The notes beneath the pieces were generated by a model that was not told where the DNA came from, ran no database searches, and worked only from the letters and a program-made list of their open reading frames with translations. DNA of 64,000 bases from Candidatus Saccharimonadota bacterium. GTDB lineage: Bacteria; Patescibacteriota; Saccharimonadia; Saccharimonadales; UBA4665. The number at the start of each line of letters is the position of its first letter. The first letter of the stretch is position 1. The stretch is taken from assembly GCA_013289705.1 (NCBI GenBank), contig JABCZM010000006.1:1-64000 (forward strand). The letters run 5' to 3'. Below, piece after piece: positions 56,499 to 64,000 of this stretch. The translations under genes were made by a program, and so were the position numbers.

Positions 56499-58049
56499 AT
56501 GAGCGAACTATCTATTAAAGAACTATCAGACGACATCCGGGCAGCGATTAGCGACCTAAAAGCTCGTCCAGAAATTGAAGAAGTTGGTGTTGTTACCCGT
56601 GTTGGTGACGGCATTGCGTGGATTTATGGTTTGAGTGCCGCCGGCTACAACGAAATGCTGGAGATTGACGGTGTTGATGGCCAAAAAGTTACGGCTTTTG
56701 CCTTCAACCTTGCCGAAGACGAAATCGGTGCCGTATTACTTGGTGAAGACACTAACGTAAAAGCTGGTGCCAGCGTTCGTCTTTCTGGACAAGTCTTGGA
56801 AGTACCAGTTGGCCCAGAACTAATCGGCCGCGTGGTTGATCCATTAGGTAACGTACTGGATGGCGGCGAACCACTGAATGCCAAGCAAAAAAGCCCTGTT
56901 GAGCGTGCCGCTCCTGGCGTGCTTGACCGTAAATCGGTCCACGAGCCACTGATGACTGGTTTGGTTGCAATTGACGCCATGGTGCCAATTGGCCGTGGCC
57001 AGCGTGAACTTATCATTGGTGACCGTCAAACTGGTAAAACAGCGATTGCGGTCGACACTATGGTAAACCAAGCGAAGCAAAAAACCGGTGTGATTAACGT
57101 CTATGTTGCCATCGGTCAGAAACTATCAAAAGTTGCTGCTTTACAGGAGCGTTTGAAGCGTGAAGGCGTTATGGACCAAACAATTATTGTTGCTACTGGC
57201 CCGTCCGACCCTGCTGCTATGCTCTACCTGGCACCATACGCCGGTGCTGCCATCGGTGAATATTTCCGCGATAACAAACAGCACGCGCTGATTATTTATG
57301 ATGACCTTACCAAGCACGCTGCAGCCTATCGTCAGATGTCACTGTTGCTACGACGCCCACCAGGCCGCGAAGCCTACCCAGGCGATGTCTTCTACCTGCA
57401 CTCTCGATTACTGGAGCGTGCTGCAAAACTTTCTGATGCACTTGGTGCTGGTTCGTTGACTGCCTTGCCGATCATCGAAACTCAAGCTGGTGATATTAGT
57501 GCGTATATTCCAACTAACGTTATTTCGATTACCGATGGTCAGATTTTCTTGGAGACAAGCTTGTTCTACCAGGGTATTCGTCCAGCTATTTCGGTTGGGC
57601 TTTCGGTGTCTCGTGTTGGTGGCTCAGCTCAGACCAAGGCCGTGAAAGCCGCTGGTGGTAGCCTGAAGCTGGCACTTGCCCAGTTCCGTGAACTTGCTGC
57701 CTTTAGCCAATTCTCGACCGATCTTGATGCCGATACTCGTCATACTATCGAGCGCGGCCAGCGCTTAACTGAGCTACTCAAGCAACCACAGTTTGCGCCA
57801 TATGCCATCTGGGAAATGTACAGCGTGCTGTATTCGGCTAACGAAGGCGCGTTTGATATTGTGCCACTTGAAAAAGTCGAAGCCGCTCGCGAAGCCATAC
57901 TTCGCGAACTCAAAACCAAGCACACAAAACTGGTTGAAATCATTAACACTGGCGACAAGCCATCTGACGAAAACAACGCCGCTATCCTAAAGGTTGCGAA
58001 CACTATCGCCAGCACCTACCAGGAAACAGCCAAGAAAGCAGCAAAGTAG
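56499..58049 (+). CDS. atpA: F-type ATP synthase subunit alpha
   Basis: Non-catalytic nucleotide-binding subunit of F1. P-loop GDRQTGKTAIAVD near residue 171; VAIGQKLSKVAAL; the Arg finger region in SVGLSVSRVGGSAQ; ALIIYDDLTKHA is Walker B. The length of 516 residues is normal. AAAGGAATT precedes ATG 56499. Confidence 0.97.
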   Translation: MSELSIKELSDDIRAAISDLKARPEIEEVGVVTRVGDGIAWIYGLSAAGYNEMLEIDGVDGQKVTAFAFNLAEDEIGAVLLGEDTNVKAGASVRLSGQVLEVPVGPELIGRVVDPLGNVLDGGEPLNAKQKSPVERAAPGVLDRKSVHEPLMTGLVAIDAMVPIGRGQRELIIGDRQTGKTAIAVDTMVNQAKQKTGVINVYVAIGQKLSKVAALQERLKREGVMDQTIIVATGPSDPAAMLYLAPYAGAAIGEYFRDNKQHALIIYDDLTKHAAAYRQMSLLLRRPPGREAYPGDVFYLHSRLLERAAKLSDALGAGSLTALPIIETQAGDISAYIPTNVISITDGQIFLETSLFYQGIRPAISVGLSVSRVGGSAQTKAVKAAGGSLKLALAQFRELAAFSQFSTDLDADTRHTIERGQRLTELLKQPQFAPYAIWEMYSVLYSANEGAFDIVPLEKVEAAREAILRELKTKHTKLVEIINTGDKPSDENNAAILKVANTIASTYQETAKKAAK

Positions 58050-58062
58050 CCGAGGCTAAACT

Positions 58063-58929
58063 ATGGCAAGCACAATAGCACTTAAGCAACGGATCAAATC
58101 CATCAAAGGCACGCGCCAGATTACCAAGGCGATGCAGCTAGTGAGTGCCAGCAAATTGCGCCGTGCCCAGGAATATGCTGCAGCTAGCCGGGCCTATGCC
58201 GATCTTGCCAACGAACTATTAACTCGCCTGAGCGGCATTAGTGAAGTCGAGCAACAACCACTGTTCGAAAAGCGTGCCGTTAAAACCCGGCTGTACATTG
58301 TTATTACTAGTAACAGTGGTCTGGCTGGTGCCTACAATGCCAACGTACTGAAGCAATTAACCAAGGGTTTGCAGATCGACCAGGATGCAAAAGTGCGCAG
58401 CCAAGTTATTGCCATCGGCAACAAGGGTGCTCAATTTGCCCGCCGTTTGAGCGAAGTTGAGCTGGTTGCTGTCTACCCCGCTTTTGGCGATCAACCAACC
58501 GCTAACGACGTGCGCCCGGCACTGAACACGATTGTGAATGCCTACAAAGACCACACAATCGACGAGGTCTGTGTGTTGTTCACGAAGTTCAAATCTACCG
58601 TGGTACAGGAAGCTCAGAGCTTGCAGCTCTTGCCTGCCCAAACACTTGCGGTAGACAAAAAAGTCACGGCTATTAGCAACTTTGAGCCAGACGTCGAAAC
58701 GGTCATCGACCAAGTCGCGGTTCGCCTCATCGAAGCCCAAGTTTGGCAATCCGTCTTGGAAAGCGTTGCTAGTGAGCACGCCATGCGCATGATGGCCATG
58801 AAAAACGCCACCGATAACGCCAAAGACCTAATTGATGACTATACCCTAGAGCTAAATACGGCTCGTCAATCGGCCATTACCCAAGAGCTAGCCGAAATCA
58901 CTGGTGGCGCGGAGGCTCTTAATGGATAG
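58063..58929 (+). CDS. atpG: F-type ATP synthase subunit gamma
   Basis: The rotor shaft of F1. LKQRIKSIKGTRQITKAMQL and VSASKLRRAQ at the N-terminus and MMAMKNATDNAKDLIDDYTL, then LNTARQSAITQELAEITGGA at the C-terminus are the diagnostic coiled-coil ends. The length of 288 residues is normal. Confidence 0.97.
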   Translation: MASTIALKQRIKSIKGTRQITKAMQLVSASKLRRAQEYAAASRAYADLANELLTRLSGISEVEQQPLFEKRAVKTRLYIVITSNSGLAGAYNANVLKQLTKGLQIDQDAKVRSQVIAIGNKGAQFARRLSEVELVAVYPAFGDQPTANDVRPALNTIVNAYKDHTIDEVCVLFTKFKSTVVQEAQSLQLLPAQTLAVDKKVTAISNFEPDVETVIDQVAVRLIEAQVWQSVLESVASEHAMRMMAMKNATDNAKDLIDDYTLELNTARQSAITQELAEITGGAEALNG

Positions 58930-58980
58930 AATCACGGCTAGACGACATGATAAATACGCCCACATGACAACGACAACTGA

Positions 58981-60402
<1,422 letters not shown>

Positions 60403-60404
60403 GC

Positions 60405-60833
60405 GTGATTCGCTTTCAACTTGTCGCTTTGAGCGGCACGAAGTTTGACGCCGACGTCTACGAAGTGACCCTGCCAACACTCGCCGGTGAAATTGGCGTG
60501 CTGAAAGACCACATGCCGCTCGTAAGTGTGGCAACCACTGGTGTGATTGCTGTTCGCCGTGAAGCCAAAGATAGCGACGGCGCACGAGAGTTTTTTGCCA
60601 CCAATGGTGGTGTGATTGAAATTAGCGGTAACACACTTCGTGTACTTGTTGATGAGGCTGATCATGCCGATGACATCAACGAAGCCGAAGCCGAAGCTGC
60701 CATTGAACTTGCCAAGAAGATGAAGGCCGAAGCCAAGGACGAAGTTAGTCTCGAACGTGCTCAAGCGCTTGTTGATCGTCACTCGGTTCGCTTGCAGGTC
60801 GCTGGCCTCAAACGTCGTCACCAAAAGCATTAG
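60405..60833 (+). CDS. atpC: F-type ATP synthase subunit epsilon
   Basis: A 142-residue epsilon subunit starting at GTG 60405: FQLVALSGTKFDADVYEVTL, GEIGVLKDHMPLVSVATTGV form the beta-sandwich; the C-terminal helices (EAEAEAAIELAKKMKAEAKD) are present, so it could regulate ATP hydrolysis. Two nt separate it from atpD. Confidence 0.93.
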   Translation: MIRFQLVALSGTKFDADVYEVTLPTLAGEIGVLKDHMPLVSVATTGVIAVRREAKDSDGAREFFATNGGVIEISGNTLRVLVDEADHADDINEAEAEAAIELAKKMKAEAKDEVSLERAQALVDRHSVRLQVAGLKRRHQKH

Positions 60834-60845
60834 GCAAGATTACGT

Positions 60846-61055
60846 ATGTCCGAACTTCCACCTCGTCCCATTCCTATAGGAAGGTCAATGATACGCAGCA
60901 TTGGCGATTGGCAGACCTATCTTCTAGAGATCGTATCACCACTGCTTAATGATGTTCCCGAAACCACGACATTAGAGTATCAGGTGGTTGAAGCAGAAAT
61001 AGCGGCCGTCAACCGACCCGAAGGGCAAGTTTATCCACGGTCGTACGGTATATAA
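60846..61055 (+). CDS. Small hypothetical protein (69 aa)
   Basis: A 69-residue frame 12 nt after atpC, starting ATG 60846 (MSELPPRPIPIGRSMIRSIG). It is soluble with a central helix (DWQTYLLEIVSPLLND). No family is recognised and no clear ribosome-binding site is seen; coding potential is moderate. It may be the last gene of the atp transcript. Confidence 0.45.
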   Translation: MSELPPRPIPIGRSMIRSIGDWQTYLLEIVSPLLNDVPETTTLEYQVVEAEIAAVNRPEGQVYPRSYGI

Positions 61056-61067
61056 CTTAAGTAGGTG

Positions 61068-61490
61068 CTATTTTTTCTTTTTCTCTGGTGTTGATTTGGC
61101 GGTGCAGTATTTGCAGCGGGTAGCGGCTGCAGGGATACCGCTCAAACACTCTGGGCATTCACGTTCGCTAGGCTTTTCGACTTCTTCCGAGGGTTTCATG
61201 TGCGCCAGAACTTTATTGAGCGGTTGCACTACAAAGAAAAACACTACGGCCGCGATGATTAAGAACGATACAACTGAGTTAATAAAATCGCCATACAAAA
61301 ACGTGCTGTTGTGAACAGTAAAGTGTAGGCCGGAAAAGTTTGGTTGCCCACCAATGGCAGCAACTAACGGCGTAACAAGGTCTTTAACCAGTGACGATAC
61401 AATCGCCCCGAACGCAGCGCCAATAACAACGGCGACTGCTAAATCGATTACATTCCCCCGCAAAATGAATTTTCTGAAATCTTTCAGCAT
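61068..61490 (-). CDS. mscL: Large-conductance mechanosensitive channel MscL with zinc-ribbon tail
   Basis: MscL opens under membrane tension to release solutes. FRKFILRGNVIDLAVAVVIG is the N-terminal signature; second membrane helix VVSFLIIAAVVFFFVVQPLN. The C-terminal tail adds a four-Cys segment (ECPECLSGIPAAATRCKYC), a zinc-ribbon-like extension before a Lys-rich end. ATG 61490 (MLKDFRKF) is the family start; the frame to 61577 adds an unrelated leader. Confidence 0.93.
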   Translation of the reverse strand: MLKDFRKFILRGNVIDLAVAVVIGAAFGAIVSSLVKDLVTPLVAAIGGQPNFSGLHFTVHNSTFLYGDFINSVVSFLIIAAVVFFFVVQPLNKVLAHMKPSEEVEKPSERECPECLSGIPAAATRCKYCTAKSTPEKKKK

Positions 61491-61560
61491 ATGACTTCCC
61501 CAGTAGTTACTTAGTATACTTTTATCATACAACGAACTGTCAACAGTAGGAGCGCCACAT

Positions 61561-61585
61561 AAAAAGTCTCCCATCAAAGGGAGGC
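61561..61585 (-). terminator. Intrinsic terminator after the 61612-62574 gene
   Basis: On the minus strand GCCTCCC (61579-61585) pairs with GGGAGAC (61566-61572) around a 6-nt loop, followed by five T. Confidence 0.75.
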
Positions 61586-61611
61586 TGTCTAGTTGCGTGT
61601 GTCTTATATGA

Positions 61612-62574
61612 TTAGGCTGCAGATGCGGCTGGAGCGATGATTTCTGCCGCTAGCTCATGACCACCAGCCTGTTCCAAAACTGCCCTGGTGCCGGCAGCTA
61701 ATACGATTGCTACGCCTGTCATTAAATCTTCGTCACTGAAATCAAATGTTGGGAGTGCTTCGGGCAAAAGACTTGGCGCGAGCGACGGTGTGTGGTGGTA
61801 ACGTGGCATGCCGGCGTCATAATGCGCTCCTGCATCGCTGCGATAGCCCGTCATATCATATATGAACTGAGCAGTACCACTTGTTTTTCGTTGGTCATCG
61901 ACGATAGGGGTCGGCAGGTGATGCCCAAGTTCTGTTTGGGTGTAGTGAACGGCACCGCGGTGGATTGTTGCGCTAGCATCAAAATGATTACTCAAGGTTC
62001 GTATGCCACTGTGTGCTCGTTCAATCGCCGAGGTCTCCATGCCTGATTTGCGTGCTACCGCCGTCGCTTCCTGAAGCGCGTCTTTGGAAGCGCCAAGCAC
62101 TAAGACCTTACCAAAAAATGTTGCCAACCCACAGCCCACCGTTGCGTTACCTTCATGCGGGTGTGCGAATATAGTAGCACTGCCCTCTTTTGTGGTGTCG
62201 CTGTGCAGGTTAACTTCCTTGCCCTTTGCGTGAAGCTGGGTAGCAATCGTACCTGATAAATCGGCTACGCCTTCTCCGTTAAAGTCGCCAAGAAACTGTC
62301 TGACGATTTCTGACCCATTCTTTGATTGTGCACAGATTGTTCCTAGTGCTGTTAGTGCAAAGCCTGGGGCGCTACCGGCAAATCGTCCAGGTACAATCTT
62401 CTTGCCGTAGTGCGCAGTCCTGAGCTTATTAAAGTCGGTAGTAACTGGTCTTTTTTCTACACAGTCAACAACTTCTAGGCCGCCGCCAGCGTGCATGGGA
62501 ACAATGAGCCCCGCAGCAGTTCGCCGCTCGACAGTTTCGTTACTCAATACAGTTAGTTTTACACGTTCAGCCAT
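61612..62574 (-). CDS. Hypothetical protein (320 aa)
   Basis: Not recognised. Soluble protein with no signal peptide. Several glycine-rich loops (IVPMHAGGGLEVVDCVEKRP; VPGRFAGSAPGFALTALG) and a histidine-rich C-terminal half (TELGHHLPTPIVDD; MPRYHHTPSLAPSLLP) might bind metal. ATIFAHPHEGNATVGCGLAT is in the middle. It is monocistronic with a good terminator downstream and diverges from the gene at 62726. Confidence 0.6.
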   Translation of the reverse strand: MAERVKLTVLSNETVERRTAAGLIVPMHAGGGLEVVDCVEKRPVTTDFNKLRTAHYGKKIVPGRFAGSAPGFALTALGTICAQSKNGSEIVRQFLGDFNGEGVADLSGTIATQLHAKGKEVNLHSDTTKEGSATIFAHPHEGNATVGCGLATFFGKVLVLGASKDALQEATAVARKSGMETSAIERAHSGIRTLSNHFDASATIHRGAVHYTQTELGHHLPTPIVDDQRKTSGTAQFIYDMTGYRSDAGAHYDAGMPRYHHTPSLAPSLLPEALPTFDFSDEDLMTGVAIVLAAGTRAVLEQAGGHELAAEIIAPAASAA

Positions 62575-62639
62575 AAAAATAGATAATTTTACAAAACCCT
62601 GTGAGAAATACTACACCCATCGTGTGATATTTATCAATA

Positions 62640-62668
62640 TTGTAATATAAGCCAGCCTATGTCATAAT
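62640..62668 (+). promoter_or_regulatory. Promoter of the 62726 gene
   Basis: TTGTAA (62640-62645), a 17-bp spacer and CATAAT (62663-62668). The leader is about 50 nt and includes AGGGGGAG (62711-62718) before ATG 62726. Confidence 0.5.
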
Positions 62669-62725
62669 ACCACAGTAATTCGATTTTGTCCAGACGTGAC
62701 TAGCAAAGTAAGGGGGAGCCATTCG

Positions 62726-63466
62726 ATGACAGCATCACCGATAGAAATAATTGGCTCGCCTGGTCTTCCAGAGTTTTCGTCGCAGCAAGGTGATTTTGAT
62801 GAGTTTTGGTTGAGTGTGAATGCTATTAATAAGGTAAATGGCCTTATAAATACGAGCGGGCTACCAACTATGGCGCTTGGCGCTGATACACTGCCATCGA
62901 CTGCTGTGTCGGTCAACGATGAAATCGCTGATTTGCTTATAACTGATGTCCACGAGAATTTGCTCGACGAAACAGTAGATCAATCTCTGGCAGAACTAAA
63001 AAGACCCATACCGATTGGCTATAATTACGGAAAATTAATAGCTATCGAGTCGAATGCTAGCGACAGCGTACTTGGTTTGGTTGTGAGTCAACGAGTGAAA
63101 CGTGAGCGTTCTCGAAAACTCATGTCTCGGTTGAGAGGTGCGGTTAGCGGTGTGGACCCAACCTCTGCAAGTGGTGTGAGCGAACTCGCAACTCGTTTGC
63201 GTGAAATCGAAGTCCGGACCGCGGGTTCGGATGTGTTGGCATCTGGCATGCTTGGTGTACAGTTACATATGCGTCAGCAGTTCTTGCGTTATCACCAGGG
63301 TGAGCCATTGGCTAATGAGCACATTCGGCTCATGCAGACTCTTTTTTATGCCGGAGCGTTAGCGGGTGGTCTGCTTAATATTCAATCTAGCAGATTGAGA
63401 CGGTCAACGATCGAAACGACAGACTTTATGCTTCCGTACACAGCGCCGCAAAAGTTTGAGGCTTGA
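62726..63466 (+). CDS. Hypothetical protein (246 aa)
   Basis: Not recognised. ATG 62726 follows AGGGGGAG by 7 nt; the in-frame GTG at 62696 lacks a ribosome-binding site. The protein is acidic at the N-terminus (EFSSQQGDFDEFWLSVNAIN) and helical in the C-terminal half (SELATRLREIEVRTAGSDVL; MRQQFLRYHQGEPLANEHIR). No membrane segments except a weak LFYAGALAGGLL. It may be linked to the divergent gene at 61612. Confidence 0.55.
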   Translation: MTASPIEIIGSPGLPEFSSQQGDFDEFWLSVNAINKVNGLINTSGLPTMALGADTLPSTAVSVNDEIADLLITDVHENLLDETVDQSLAELKRPIPIGYNYGKLIAIESNASDSVLGLVVSQRVKRERSRKLMSRLRGAVSGVDPTSASGVSELATRLREIEVRTAGSDVLASGMLGVQLHMRQQFLRYHQGEPLANEHIRLMQTLFYAGALAGGLLNIQSSRLRRSTIETTDFMLPYTAPQKFEA

Positions 63467-63610
63467 CTGGCCGGCGACCGCAACACTGGAGACTGGTTTT
63501 CAACAATCAGAAGACACTGCCATCGGCGAGTAGTTCCGCTATGCGTATAGCCTTTACCGGTATATAATTCCCTTCATCTAAAAAGAGCTGTAGTAGTATA
63601 AGGAGTATTC

Positions 63611-64000
63611 ATGGCAATCAATATTTCAAAAGTAAGTGATGGATTGGGTTTTGGCGATGGCAGTATTTCGGCTGTAGCCTTGCAAGCGAAGGTCGGTGAC
63701 AAGGCGTTTGCCGATGCGGCTACAGCTATAGAATCGCCGCAAATTGTAGTGCCGATTGATACGGATGGTGATGGGGTGCAGCTTGATGATGATGGTTGTG
63801 GTGATGGCCGTGCCGTTGGCCGGGTGTTCAAGGGCCGCGAATTAAAAGGAGCTTCACTGCATCGCGCCAAGGTGTTTGGTGGTGGTGCGGCTATGACGGC
63901 AGCGACCTTGATTGGGCTTGGTAGGACTGATGGTAAGAGCCTCGAGGAGGTGTTTAAGGAATCAATTAGTCTGCTGGCTAGCAAGGGCGTTGATTTTGGC
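63611..64000 (+). CDS. Partial hypothetical protein, cut by the window end
   Basis: An open frame from ATG 63611 runs off the right edge (130 codons seen). AAGGAG (63600-63605) gives a good start. It begins MAINISKVSDGLGFGDGSIS and contains VVPIDTDGDGVQLDDDGCGD, a D-x-D-x-D-G calcium-binding-like loop with an extra Cys, then KGASLHRAKVFGGGAAMTAA. From memory this resembles Saccharibacteria proteins annotated as cadmium-carbonic-anhydrase-like, but the metal ligands would lie beyond the window, so I leave the function open. The minus-strand frame 63574-63984 is its shadow. Confidence 0.6.
   Translation, partial: MAINISKVSDGLGFGDGSISAVALQAKVGDKAFADAATAIESPQIVVPIDTDGDGVQLDDDGCGDGRAVGRVFKGRELKGASLHRAKVFGGGAAMTAATLIGLGRTDGKSLEEVFKESISLLASKGVDFG

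Overview
The window reads as a chromosomal segment of a Patescibacteria/CPR bacterium, most likely Candidatus Saccharibacteria (TM7) or a close relative. This is inferred from gene content, not from a marker gene. Supporting points are very tight packing, the standard genetic code (TGA is a genuine stop, for example at purF), a compact F-type ATP synthase operon with a short delta subunit, an actinobacterial-type inositol-phosphate synthase, a sortase with a small surface protein, an orphan corrinoid adenosyltransferase, and many genes whose start codon lies 6-8 nt after a -10 box (leaderless mRNAs). No rRNA gene is present and I see no CRISPR array.

Layout. 0-12.9 kb: one-carbon and purine block (cyclodeaminase-like protein, folD, purF-purN-purD on +; purE and purK on -; purC-purB on +) with four HAD phosphatases and a P-loop protein between the pur genes. 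PurL/Q/S, PurM and PurH are not here. 12.9-17.3 kb: sortase, its probable surface substrate, small hypothetical proteins and inositol-3-phosphate synthase, divergent from a LysR regulator. 18.3-20.8 kb: lipid-kinase-like protein and a glycosidase-like protein. 20.8-25.3 kb: a flavin electron-transfer module (RnfD/NqrB-like membrane domain fused to a ferredoxin-reductase domain, ApbE flavin transferase, flavinylated FMN-binding protein) next to a two-component system. 25.4-34.3 kb: DedA, an RloAB/AbiL-type defence pair, two decayed small genes, a MacB-like ABC exporter, a COG4280 membrane protein, a reductase and an SDR.

34.3-44.9 kb is an AT-richer accessory island ending at tRNA-Asn. It holds two toxin-antitoxin pairs, a phosphatase, a retron-like HTH plus reverse transcriptase operon, a convergent proteasome-like Ntn-hydrolase, membrane proteins, an HD hydrolase, a DUF3800 protein and a transposase remnant. 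Degenerate copies of one non-coding repeat sit at almost every boundary between gene groups, so the island looks like a set of cassettes.

45-53.8 kb: HK-RR-SIMPL operon, smpB, a glycosidase and a glycosyltransferase divergent from a 16-bp promoter, a nuclease, a kinase-like protein, a cytidine-deaminase-like protein, cobO and glutaredoxin. 53.9-60.8 kb: the full atpI-B-E-F-H-A-G-D-C operon. 61-64 kb: mscL and uncharacterised proteins, the last cut by the window edge.
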